Shown: positions 16,417-25,800 of the stretch, piece by piece
How the letters are laid out: the number at the start of each line of letters is the position of its first letter
Position numbering within the stretch: the first letter of the stretch is position 1
Assembly (NCBI RefSeq): GCF_001422405.1
Contig: NZ_LMMV01000001.1
Location: forward strand, 1,421,291 to 1,485,290
DNA length: 64,000 bases
From: Pseudorhodoferax sp. Leaf267
GTDB taxonomy: Bacteria; Pseudomonadota; Gammaproteobacteria; Burkholderiales; Burkholderiaceae_C
Reading direction: 5' to 3'
Program-made: the position numbers and the translations under genes
The notes under the pieces: generated by a model
What the model was told of the DNA's origin: nothing
The model's database searches: none
What the model saw: the letters and a program-made list of their open reading frames with translations, nothing else

Positions 16417-16680
16417 TTTGCCAGGCGGGCAGATTGCGTCGGGATCGACGGGCCGGCATGTATTGCCGCGGTGGCACGCTCCGCGGTGCTGGCGGCCACG
16501 CGCGAACTGATCCCGCTGCAGCCCAGCCCCTATGACTTGCGGACGAGTGCAGAGATGGTGGCGCTGATCGCCGAGGCGCAGGTGCTTCCTTCCCCTGCGC
16601 GCGGCATTCAGCATCAAGCGCCGCGCCATCAACATGGTCATCGGCGCGAAACACACCACGCGCGGCACTCCAGCATCGCT
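16417..16680 (+). pseudogene. ParA-family partition ATPase fragment, frameshifted
   Basis: The frame contains IDGPACIAAVARSAVLAA and IPLQPSPYDLRTSAEMVALI, matching the middle-to-C-terminal part of ParA/Soj ATPases carried by integrative elements. At about 16592 the homology moves to another frame and continues LRAAFSIKRRAINMVIGA. The Walker A region is absent. It lies between two 3' tRNA halves, the usual place of parA next to the attachment site of integrative and conjugative elements. So it is probably the leftover end of a deleted element. Confidence 0.7.
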
Positions 16681-16754
16681 GGAGAAAAGACTTTGTCGTA
16701 CGCGTGCGATTTCGGACACGCGTCGGACACGGCCAAGAATCGACAATCTGCCAA

Positions 16755-16788
16755 GAAAAAAGCACCTAGCGCCTTCGCGCTAAGTGCT
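16755..16788 (-). terminator. Rho-independent terminator
   Basis: On the minus strand a 12-bp stem AGCACTTAGCGC / GCGCTAGGTGCT with a GAAG loop (16761-16788) is followed by six T (16755-16760). It lies just past the CCA end of the tRNA-Lys fragment and would have ended transcription of that tRNA in the ancestral locus. Confidence 0.8.
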
Positions 16789-16807
16789 TGATCTACCAAA
16801 AGAATTT

Positions 16808-16857
16808 TGGTGGGCCCTGAGTGACTCGAACACTCGACCTACGGATTAAGAGTCCGT
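16808..16857 (-). tRNA. 3' half of a tRNA-Lys(CTT) gene (attachment-site scar)
   Basis: The minus strand shows a complete anticodon arm (ACGGA-CTCTTAA-TCCGT, anticodon CTT), a T arm (GAGTG-TTCGAGT-CACTC) and the acceptor end GGGCCCACCA. The D arm and 5' acceptor strand are replaced by unrelated DNA. The adjacent integrase remnant reads into it, as is common for tRNA-targeting integrases. This marks an attachment site, not a working tRNA. Confidence 0.75.
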
Positions 16858-18110
16858 AGTTGCCGCAAGCCCGCCTCCGGAGGGCATGGGTTTGTGCGGC
16901 GTGCCGGATCCTCCGAACCACAGATTTCAAGAAATTCCAGCCATGTCGACAGCGCGGCGCGACGCTCGGCATAGTACGTATGTTGGTCGTAGATGCCTTC
17001 GACGCCTCCAAGCTGTGGTTCAGGCACATTTCGGAGATGTCGCGCGGCACGCCCAGCGCTCGCATGTGCGACTTCATGGTGCTGCGCAGATCATGCGGGG
17101 TGAAACGACGCACCTTCGTCTGGTATTGCCGGACCCAGTAGTCGATGGACTCCCGCACCGTGTCCTTGCCCACATGCATGTCTCCGCCATGGCGCTCGGC
17201 GCGACTGCGCGCCCTGGCCGGCAGCACATAGTCTGACCTTCCGCTGAACTGCCTCAGCTCCCTGAACCAGCCGACCAGCGCCGGTGCCAGGGGCACGTCC
17301 ATCGCGGGACCGGTCTTGCTGTCCGGAATGTGCCACCGGCCCTCCTCCAAGTGAACATCGACCCACTTCGCGGTGAAGAGCTCGGTTCCCCGAACGCCGG
17401 TGCCGAGCAAAAATCGGATGGCCAATGCGTTGTTGCGACGCATGGGAGCATTCAGCAGCAAGTGCAGTTCCTCGCGTGTCAGCATCAGGCGCTTGCGCAC
17501 CGGTGGTCGGGGCCCGAGCAGCGCCGCGACCATGATGCCAGCGGCTGGATTGACGTTGATCAGCCGCTTGCCGCACGCGTGCGTGAACAAGCACTTCGCG
17601 GTGATGTGCAGGAGACTCGATTCCCCCCCACGTGAGGCGGCTGTCCTCGATCACTCCGACGATGTCGCTGGACTCAACCTCGCGCACGCCGAGCATGCCG
17701 ATGCGCTTTTCAAGCCGCTTGAGATGGCGGCCGTAGCAGGTCTGCGTGCTCTTGGCCAGCGTGACCAGCTTCTTGCCGCGGTAGTCCCCGATCAACTGGC
17801 GCACGGTCCAGTCCTTGGCCGCGACCACCTTGGCCTTGCGCTTCTCGGCCACGGGATTGACACCCCGAAGGATCTCTGCCCGCTGAAGTGCGGCCATCGA
17901 ACGGGCCTCTGCCAAGCTGAGTTCCGGGTACCGGCCAAGCGTCAACTCGTAGCGTCGTTGCCCATGTCGGTACCGCAACACCCAAGCCGCGCAACCCGCG
18001 CTGGAGATCGTGAAGGTCAAACCATTGCCGTCGCTGCGCGCCGTTGGTTCGCCAAGCCTCAGCGCGTGCCTGCACTGAAGGTCCTTTAACACACCGTACC
18101 TGCTTTTCAT
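16839..18110 (-). pseudogene. tRNA-type tyrosine integrase, broken by two frameshifts
   Basis: From ATG 18110 the frame gives a DUF4102-like N-terminus (SDGNGLTFTISSAGCAAWVL, YRHGQRRYELTLGRYPELSL) and core-binding domain. Near 17620 the reading moves to a second frame with the catalytic region (FLLGTGVRGTELFTAKW with Arg, FTPHDLRSTMKSHM). Near 17015 it moves again to GVEGIYDQHTYYAERRAAL, which carries the Tyr nucleophile. All catalytic parts exist but no single frame joins them, so the enzyme is dead unless the sequence has errors. It ends at the tRNA-Lys fragment, its probable target. Confidence 0.8.
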
Positions 18111-18285
18111 CGGCCTGCTCCAAAGGGCGCGCTAGCTACCCAGCTAGCTACCCATCAACGTTGAGATCAGCCAGGACGTCAAGATACGGCGTGAAACCGA
18201 AAAATGCAAAAAACCCTTTAGCTACAACAACTTAGCGATACAGCTTGGGCCTGCCTGAGACCCCCTGAAACCTCAAAGTAAGACA

Positions 18286-18906
18286 ATGTCGTACCGCTCC
18301 ACCATGGCTGGCTGGGTCGATCACAGCGAGCGGCTGCTCGCGCCGCTGGTGGCCGCGCTGGGCCGCTACACGCTGGCGGCTACCAAGCTGCACGCCGACG
18401 ACACGCCCGTGCCGGTGCTGGCACCTGGCCAGGGCAAGACGCGCACCGCGCGCCTGTGGGTCTACGTGCGCGACGACCGGCCCGCCGGCGCCAGCGAGCC
18501 ACCCGCTGCCTGGTACCAGTACACGCCCGACCGCAGGGGCGAGCATCCGCAACGCCACCTGCGCCACTTCCATGGCGTGCGTCAGGCCGATGCCTATGGT
18601 GGTTGGGGCAAGCTGTACGACAGCGGGCAGGTCACCGAGGCCGCTTGCTGGGCCCATGCGCGCCGCCCGTGGTGGGACCTGTACCTGAGCACCGGCAAAG
18701 CCGAGGACTCCATCGCCGCCCAGGCACTGCAACGTATCGCAGCGCTGTATGCCGTGGAGAAAGAGGTCCGTGGCCTGCCACCGGATGTTCGCCGGGCTCA
18801 CCGCCAGGCCCGTGCCGGACCGCTGCTCGAGAAGCTGCACGCCTGGCTGAGCGGCCTGGTGGGGCGCGTGTCGGCCAAGTCCGATCTGGCGCGCGCCATC
18901 GGCTAA
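18286..18906 (+). pseudogene. IS66-family transposase (TnpC) fragment
   Basis: 206 aa from the middle of an IS66 transposase: STMAGWVDHSERLLAPLV, LHADDTPVPVLAPGQGKT with the first catalytic Asp, QADAYGGW with the second, and AACWAHARRPWWD. It stops at 18904-18906 just where family members continue into the part carrying the catalytic Glu. The N-terminal leucine zipper and zinc finger regions are also missing. No tnpA or tnpB lies nearby. An inactive remnant. Confidence 0.8.
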
Positions 18907-19167
18907 ACAGACCAGCCGGCGCAGCCCTACAACCGCCGCCGAGATGCGTTTGCAAATTACTCGTTCAGGCTAGCGGGTTGTTCATTCAAATTTGCAGTTA
19001 TTTCGTACTTCGACACCTGCGTGAGAACGATACCAGTCGGTTACGCCTTGTAGACCCTGGCGCGCGCATCCGCATCCGCTTGAAGAAGGGATGGTTGGAC
19101 TGCGCTTGTTGCAGGGCCAGGAGGCCTACTGCGCTTGGCTGTGCTGCTGAGCGATCAGCAGCCGCGT
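18907..19167. other. intergenic debris, no gene seen
   Basis: About 260 bp with a lower-GC centre near 18950-19030. No tRNA, terminal repeat or convincing frame was recognised. Confidence 0.4.
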
Positions 19168-19461
19168 CAGGGCAGGCCCTTGGGGGCCATCAGCATGCCG
19201 CGCCTGAAGGTTTCTGCGATCCAACATGCGCGGTTTCTCGGGCGTCGCGATGCAGTACAGCCGCGATGCGTCTGGGTCCGGCAAACCTCCCGCGGCAGAC
19301 CACAGGCGCTCCAGCAGCGCCGTTTCGAGGCTCAAGAAGTGGCGCCTCACCCACAGCCGCGAAAGCAGATGCCCGATGGGCAACACGCCGGCTTCCAGGT
19401 CACGGCGGATGTCTGCCTGAAGGCCATCCAGGGCGATGTACGCCAGGTTGTCCATCATCAC
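19168..19461 (-). pseudogene. possible chorismate-lyase-like gene, 3' fragment with frameshift
   Basis: The minus frame reads RRDLEAGVLPIGHLLSRLWV and ALLERLWSAAGGLPDPDASR, then YCIATPEKPRM. An indel near 19235 breaks it: the neighbouring frame continues IAETFRRGMLMAPKGLP and a stop at 19168-19170. The style resembles chorismate lyase-like (UbiC/DUF98) proteins, but I am not sure of the family. It is fused at 19458-19461 to a truncated efflux-adaptor fragment, so the pair came from a deletion event. Confidence 0.4.
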
Positions 19462-19800
19462 CTGAACGACGCATACATGGGCGATACCGACACCAGTGTG
19501 GTGAGGATGGGGGCACTTGCGCCCGTGCTCAACACGTTGCCCAGCGTGAGCTCGGCGCGCGAGATGCGGCCAGAGACCGGTGCGACGACCTGGGTGTAGC
19601 CGAGGTTGTCAACCTTCTCAACCGCCTCCATCCGGCCGGAGTAGGTTTGCCATTCGGCGATGGGCTTGGCGATGATGGTCGCCACGTCGACCTGCACTGC
19701 CGGAGCCTGCTTTGCCTCAGAGGCATGAGCCGCCGCGATGGGGCCGCTATCGTGGCTCGGCCCGTTGATGGTGATGGCTGCCGCACCTGCGATGGCGGTG
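19458..19800 (-). pseudogene. RND efflux periplasmic adaptor (HlyD/MFP) fragment with internal deletion
   Basis: The minus frame starts in a hydrophobic segment (TAIAGAAAITINGPS), continues VDVATIIAKPIAEWQTYSG, then jumps to TQVVAPVSGRISRAELTLGN and LTTLVSVSPMYASF. In intact adaptors about 100 residues of lipoyl and coiled-coil hairpin lie between GRMEAVE and APVSGRI; they are missing here. The C-terminal barrel domain is also lost at the junction with the next fragment. It is unrelated in sequence to the complete adaptor at 46776. Confidence 0.7.
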
Positions 19801-19805
19801 ACGAA

Positions 19806-20210
19806 GCCACCTTCGAGACCAACGTGTTCGCCGTGGTCGAAGTCACGCAGGCGTTCCTGCCCTTGCTACGCGCGGCGCCGGCAGCTCGCATCGTCAACGT
19901 GTCGAGCCAACTGGCCTCGTTCGGATGGCACACGGACCCCAGCTCGCCCATCTACAACTTCAAAATTCCCGCCTATAACGCCTCCAAGAGCGTGGTGAAC
20001 TCGTTGACGGTGCACCTCGCCTACGAGCTGCGCGACACCCCCATCAAGGTGAACGCCATCCACCCTGGCTACGTCCAGACCGACATGAACGGCGGTCACG
20101 GCGAAATTTCGGTGCCGGAAGGGGCGAATAGCAGCGTGGAGATGGCGCTTCTCGCGGAGGATGGTCCGTCGGGCACATTCACCCACCTCGGGAAGCCGTT
20201 GCCCTGGTAA
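19806..20210 (+). pseudogene. short-chain dehydrogenase/reductase, C-terminal fragment
   Basis: The frame begins abruptly at ATFETNVFAVVEVTQAFLPL and continues RIVNVSSQLASFG (catalytic Ser region), PAYNASKSVVNSLTV (YxxxK) and VNAIHPGYVQTDMNGG to TAA at 20208-20210. The nucleotide-binding Rossmann N-terminus is missing. It meets the oppositely oriented efflux-adaptor fragment at about 19800, so it has neither a start nor its own promoter. Confidence 0.8.
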
Positions 20211-20436
20211 GCCCGCCGTCGCAGCGCCCGCGCAGGCCTGCGATGTGATGAGACGCAACGATAAGTTGCGAGCCCCTGCGATAAGGAGCGAGGGCCGTTG
20301 ATAAGGCCCGTTGCCGGTGTTGCTGGAGCATGGAACCGGGCAGTCGATGGAGTTGCACCTCAGGGTTCTTCGCCACGACCCGCCTGCGGGCGGGCGCGGT
20401 CTGCGTCCGCTCGCCATTCCAACTAGCAACCCGACA
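20211..20436. other. intergenic region upstream of the cupin gene
   Basis: 226 bp holding the presumed promoter of the cupin gene. No operator-like palindrome or obvious Shine-Dalgarno was identified. Confidence 0.4.
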
Positions 20437-20814
20437 ATGAGCGAGACAACCATGGACAACGTCATTGAGGCGCCCGCAGAGGCAGGCATAGGCAGCAAGA
20501 AGCTCTTCGAGAACGACAAGGTCATCGTTTGGGACTTCGTTCTTCCAGCAGGGCAGGAGACCCCCGTCCACATGCACAACCACTCGTACATGTGGTTCGC
20601 GGTGCGAGGCGCACCGCTTCAAATCTACGACGAGCACGGCAACGACGTGGGACTGTTCCCCGTCCCCACCGACGGAGTCTTCGAACTCAAGGTCGAAGGC
20701 GACACCATCGAGGTCATGTCGGACATCGGCAAGGGCGTGAAGGTCCCGTCCAAGCACAAAGCCAAGAACGTGGGCAATGAGACGTACCGCGAAATCCTGG
20801 TGGAGTGGAAGTAG
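20437..20814 (+). CDS. small cupin-domain protein
   Basis: 125 aa with one cupin barrel. Motif 1 is recognisable in GQETPVHMHNHSYMWFAVRG, with two His as metal ligands and a Glu position replaced. The second motif is weak (KVPSKHKAKNVGNETYREI, with a further His). The start at 20437 was preferred because the protein then begins just ahead of the barrel; an earlier in-frame reading adds 42 unlikely residues. It is convergent with an AraC gene that ends 124 bp away. Substrate unknown; small cupins of this kind occur beside aromatic-acid genes. Confidence 0.75.
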   Translation: MSETTMDNVIEAPAEAGIGSKKLFENDKVIVWDFVLPAGQETPVHMHNHSYMWFAVRGAPLQIYDEHGNDVGLFPVPTDGVFELKVEGDTIEVMSDIGKGVKVPSKHKAKNVGNETYREILVEWK

Positions 20815-20938
20815 CTAAGCCACCGCTGGCATAGGCTGACGAAGCTGCCCGACGAGGACCGGGCGCCTCGTCCGCAGCAGGCCGGCCTGCATGCATCTCG
20901 AGCGGACGACCGCTCGAGGCCCGCGTCCCGCGGCGCAA

Positions 20939-21778
20939 CTACATCACCTCGACAATTTTGCGGTACTTGCTGGGGGCGAACCCCTGCATGCCAACGAAGA
21001 ACCGCGTGAAATTTCCAGCGGTGTCGAAGCCAAGGTCGAATGCGATGTCCTGCAGCTTGACGTCGCGCTGAGCTACTTTGCGCAGCCCGCATTCCATCTT
21101 CAGCATGTTGATGAACAGCGCGGGCGGCATACCTGTGGACTTCCTGAAGAGCCGGAAGAACTGCGCTCGCGACAGCCCGGATTGCACAGCCATGTCTTCC
21201 GGTGTCGCGGTGGGTTCCTCGCAGGACAGCATGCGCTCGACGATGCGCCTGATGCGCGCGTCGTAGTCCAGTTCACCGCGCTCGCCGGCAAAGTGCAGAA
21301 GGTCGCGCGGCGGTGCGAGTGTCAAAATCTCAGCGAAGATGGATGCGATGAGGTTCTCCATGTCGCGAGGACTTGGCGGCTCGCGCTGAGTCAGGGCGTC
21401 CATCACATCGTCGCGACCGCGCTCGAGCAGGGGCGTCAGCACTTGGACTGGTCGGGCGAAGAACTTGGGGTGCGCGCTGTACGCGAACCGCCGGTCCACC
21501 TGCTTCAACCAGTGTGGGTTGAGGTAGAGCGCGAGCAGGACGGTCTTCTCCTCCGTCTCGCGAAAGTTGTAGAAGTGCGGCTCCCAGGCGTTAATCAACA
21601 GCGCGCCGTGGGCTGTGACGGGGTACTCCTTGCGGCCGATGCCGAAGTCGATGTCGGCGCCGCCAATCTTGAAAACGATGTGGCATTCCCGATGCGCGTG
21701 AAGCGCCATGGAATGGTCCAAGCGGACCAGCACGACTCTTCCAAACGTCCCGTGGATGATACGAAGTGGGTCTGACAT
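20939..21778 (-). CDS. AraC-family transcriptional regulator
   Basis: A 279-aa protein with an N-terminal cupin-like ligand domain (ALHAHRECHIVFKIGG, AHGALLINAWEPHFY). The C-terminal double helix-turn-helix lies at about residues 175-275 (MAVQSGLSRAQFFRLFRKST, then IAFDLGFDTAGNFTRFF and APSKYRK). Full length with ATG start. The GntR gene lies 27 bp upstream on the same strand, so they may be co-transcribed. It probably controls the neighbouring cupin or the oxidoreductase; the effector is unknown. Confidence 0.9.
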   Translation of the reverse strand: MSDPLRIIHGTFGRVVLVRLDHSMALHAHRECHIVFKIGGADIDFGIGRKEYPVTAHGALLINAWEPHFYNFRETEEKTVLLALYLNPHWLKQVDRRFAYSAHPKFFARPVQVLTPLLERGRDDVMDALTQREPPSPRDMENLIASIFAEILTLAPPRDLLHFAGERGELDYDARIRRIVERMLSCEEPTATPEDMAVQSGLSRAQFFRLFRKSTGMPPALFINMLKMECGLRKVAQRDVKLQDIAFDLGFDTAGNFTRFFVGMQGFAPSKYRKIVEVM

Positions 21779-21805
21779 AGCTGCACCTCAACCGTGCCCA
21801 ATCGT

Positions 21806-22588
21806 TCACACCGTGTTGGGCTCTAGGGCTACACCGCCCTGCAGGGTTGCGCCGGCCGCTTGCAGCGATGTCGACGCATCGACCAAGAAAAATCGCGAGA
21901 CCATCTCCTTGGCGATTTCAACGGCTCGCTTGAGGCTGACGTCAATGTGCTCAGTGAGCACTTGAAGCGCCTCCTCAGTCCTCCTGTGGGCGACCAAGTC
22001 GATGACGTTGATGTGAGCGTCGAAGGCCTTCAGATTCCACGCTGACAGCTGCTCGATATCGATGTTCCGTGCGACATGGATGCGGCGGGTCACCATCTCG
22101 GCGAAGGAGACCAGCTCCTTGTTCTTGGAAAGGGCCACAAGCCTTCGATGGAACTCCTCGTCCGCAAGGACGAGGTCGCCAGTTGACAGGTCCTGAGCCC
22201 GTTGCATGACGCCAACCCAGTAGGCCTTGACCGCAGCGATGTCCGCGTCCGAGGCACGCAAAACCGCCAGATGAACTGCCCGCCGCTCCAGTGCGATTCG
22301 GACCTGGTAGAGGTCAAACACCTCGTCCACGCTGATGGCCTTGCGGAAGAAGCCCTTGTTCAGCACGAACTCGAAGAGGCCTTCCGACGAGAGTCGGTTC
22401 AGGGCTTCTCGCAGCGTGGCACGGGCGACGCCAAGCTCCTCGCTGAGACCCTTCTCGTTGATGCGCGACCCCGGTTTGAAGTCGTACCGCATGGCGCGGT
22501 CACGCAGCTCGTAGTAGAGCCGCTCAACGCTGCTTTCGTCGCGAACGGTTGGCGGCTTTTTCGAGGCCTTCCGGCTGGCTGTTCGCAT
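21806..22588 (-). CDS. GntR-family (FadR/FCD type) transcriptional regulator
   Basis: A 260-aa protein. The winged helix is at about residues 25-90 (GSRINEKGLSEELGVARATL, REALNRLSSEGLFEF), and an all-helical FCD ligand domain follows (DLYQVRIALERRAVHLA, DEEFHRRLVALSKN, HINVIDLVAHRRTEEAL), whose Asp and His residues usually bind a metal and a carboxylate. It is divergent from the indolepyruvate oxidoreductase gene. A perfect 18-bp palindrome in the 303-bp gap is a fitting operator, so local control of both genes is likely. Confidence 0.9.
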   Translation of the reverse strand: MRTASRKASKKPPTVRDESSVERLYYELRDRAMRYDFKPGSRINEKGLSEELGVARATLREALNRLSSEGLFEFVLNKGFFRKAISVDEVFDLYQVRIALERRAVHLAVLRASDADIAAVKAYWVGVMQRAQDLSTGDLVLADEEFHRRLVALSKNKELVSFAEMVTRRIHVARNIDIEQLSAWNLKAFDAHINVIDLVAHRRTEEALQVLTEHIDVSLKRAVEIAKEMVSRFFLVDASTSLQAAGATLQGGVALEPNTV

Positions 22589-22722
22589 GGTCCTACACCT
22601 GCCTATCCGTGGTCACCAACGAGGCCGCATGCACGCTCGTGCAGACCGGGGATGGCCAGTCGATTTGTGCCTGTAAACGAGGGATTTCCATGAGCTTCTG
22701 CGAACGTTGGTGAGCCGGAATG

Positions 22723-22740
22723 ATAAGTGTCGACACTTAT
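22723..22740. promoter_or_regulatory. perfect 18-bp palindrome, candidate GntR operator
   Basis: ATAAGTGTCGACACTTAT is identical to its reverse complement. It lies in the divergent region, 134 bp beyond the GntR start and 152 bp before the oxidoreductase start. GntR/FCD dimers typically bind short palindromes of this size. Confidence 0.65.
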
Positions 22741-22892
22741 ACCGGCATAGAATTTTAGAACTGCTCCGGCCGCGGTTCAAGTGCGTGGTTTCCCGGGGAT
22801 TGGTCTCAGCTGCGAGCAGGAATTTGGCCGGCATTGAGCGGCGTTGCCGCTCAGCCGACTCGGGCACCGCGCCCATTTTGTGGACGTTGCAA

Positions 22893-25800
22893 ATGAACCT
22901 TCGTACGGTCAGCCTTGACGACAAGTACACGCTGCGCAGCGGGCGAGTTTTCATCACAGGAACGCAGGCACTGGTGCGGCTGCCGCTGACGCAGCAGCTG
23001 CGAGACAAGGCTGCGGGCCTGAGCACCGCCGGCTACATCACGGGCTACCGCGGGTCGCCGCTTGGCACGTTCGACGATCAAATCAACAAGGCCTCCAAAC
23101 ACCTGGGCGCGCACGACGTCGTGTTCGTGCCCGGGGTGAACGAAGACCTGGCCGCGACGGCGGTGTGGGGCTCTCAGCAGGCCGAAGCCGCTGGGGAAGG
23201 CAAGTACGACGGTGTCTTTGCGCTGTGGTACGGCAAGGGCCCTGGCGTCGACCGCACAGGCGATGCGTTCAGGCATGGGAACTTGGCCGGCTCATCGAAG
23301 AATGGCGGCGTCCTCGTCCTGATGGGCGACGACCATACGTGCGAGTCGTCGACGACCTGCCACCAGAGCGAATTCGCGATGGTCGACGCGATGATTCCGG
23401 TGCTCAGTCCTGCTGGCGTGCAGGAAATCCTCGACTTCGGCGTGGTGGGCTGGGCGCTGTCGCGCTACAGCGGTTGTTGGGTTGGGATGAAGTGCGTCAA
23501 GGACACGGTAGAGGCGACCGCGTCGATTGAAGTCGCCATCGACCGTGTGCGCATCAACCTGCCTGAGGGCCTCCAGATGCCTGCGGACGGCTTGAATCTC
23601 CGGCAGCCAGACACGCCGCATGCGCAGGAGGCGCGGCTTCACCGGCACAAGCTGGAGGCGGTGAAGGCCTTCGCCAGGGTCAACGCCATCGACCGCACCG
23701 TCGTCGATGGGGAGGACGCCAAGCTCGGCATCATCACGCACGGCAAGAGCTACCTGGATGTGCTTCAAGCATTGCATGACCTTGACCTCAGCGAGGAGCA
23801 GGCGGGCAAGCTCGGCCTGCGCATCTACAAGGTTGGCATGACTTGGCCGCTCGAACCCACCGGTGCCGCGCTCTTCGCGAAGGGCCTGGAAAAGGTCATC
23901 GTCGTCGAGGAAAAGCGCAGCCTGTTGGAGCAGCAGCTCAAGGAGCAGCTCTACGGCAAGCCAGGTGCGCCGACCATCATCGGCAAGCGCGATGAACAAG
24001 GGGGCACCCTGTTCCAGTCAGAGCTCGCCCTCGACTCCAATCAAATTGCAGTTGCTCTGGGCCCGCGGCTGCTGGAACTCCACGAAGGCGGGCTTGAAGC
24101 GCTCCAGCGGCGCATCGAGCAGATTCGCTCCATGCGTTCTCCCAAGGGGGTAATCGATATCCTGTCTCGCAGCTTCTACTTCTGCAGCGGATGCCCGCAC
24201 AACTCGTCGACGGTCCTGCCCGAAGGTAGCAAGGGGTATGCGGGCATCGGCTGTAGTTGGATGGCCCAATCGATGGACCGTTCGACGACGGGATACACGC
24301 AAATGGGCGCTGAGGGGCTGGCGTGGGTTGGGGAGGCTCCCTTCTCAAAGCGAACGCACATGTTCCAGAACATCGGCGACGGGACGTACTTTCATTCGGG
24401 CTTGCTGGCCATTCGCGCTGCTGTCGCCGCGAAGACCAACATCACCTACAAGATTCTGTTCAACGATGCGGTCGCCATGACCGGTGGGCAGCGACACGAC
24501 GGCACCTTGGATGTGCCGACCATCGCGCGACAAGTCCGAGCGGAGGGCATCCAGCGCATCGCTGTGGTCACCGACGAACCCGGGAAGTACCCGAAGGACA
24601 TCGATTGGCCAACTGGACTGACGGTCCACCACCGTGACCACCTCGATGTGGTGCAGCGCGAGCTTCGGGAGGTTCAGGGGGCCTCGGCCCTCATCTACGA
24701 CCAGACCTGCGCGGCCGAGAAGCGCCGCCGCCGCAAGCGGGGCGTGATGCCTGACCCAGCGAAGCGGGTCGTCATCAACGACCTGGTCTGCGAAGGCTGT
24801 GGCGACTGCGGGGCAAAGTCCAACTGCGTGTCGGTGCAACCCCTTGAGACTGAGCTCGGGCGCAAGCGCACCATCGACCAGTCGTCCTGCAATAAGGACT
24901 TCTCGTGCGTCAAAGGCTTTTGTCCGAGTTTCGTGACAGTCGTGGGTGGCAAGCTGCGCAAGCCACAGCGCGCCGGCGAACAAAGCCGACCGTTCGTGGC
25001 TCTTCCCGAGCCAGCGCTTCCGTCTCTCGACGGGCGTGTCTACAGCATCCTGGTCGCGGGCATGGGCGGCACCGGTGTGGTCACGATTGGCGCCATCCTT
25101 GGCATGGCAGCGCATCTCCAGGGCCTGGGATGCGGCATTCTGGACATGGCGGGACTGGCCCAAAAAGGCGGCTCCGTGTGGAGCCACCTGCGCTTCGGAG
25201 CGACGCCGGGCGCCATCAAGACAATTCGCATCGCAGCGGGTGGCGCCGACCTGATTCTGGGGTGCGACATGATTGTCGCGGGCAACTCAAAGACGCTGGC
25301 TGCGGCACGCTCCGGGCGTACGCACATGCTGGTCAACACCCAGGAGACCATGCCTGGTGAGTTCTCCAGGAAGGCCGACATGCAGTATCCGCGCGGCAGC
25401 CTTCAACGCAATGTCGTAGACGCCGTCGGCGAAGGCCATGCGCGCTTCATCGAAGCTGGACGCATTGCTACAGCGCTGATGGGCGACAGCATCGCGACCA
25501 ACCTTTTCATGCTGGGATATGCATACCAGCAGGGCCTGATTCCGTTGGCGAGCGAGGCCATCGAGAAGGCCATCGAACTGAACGGGTCACAGCCGCAAAT
25601 GAACCAAGAGGCGTTCCTCTGGGGGCGCCGGACAGCCGTTGACCCCAAGGCCGTTGAGCGGGTTCTCGGCTGGACACAGGCCTCGCTGGCCTCGACTTTG
25701 GCACCTTCGGCAATCGCAGACCTGGACGAGGCCATTGCCTGGCGGAAAACCTTCCTAACGGATTATCAGGACGAGCGTTACGCAGACAGGTATCTTGCGC

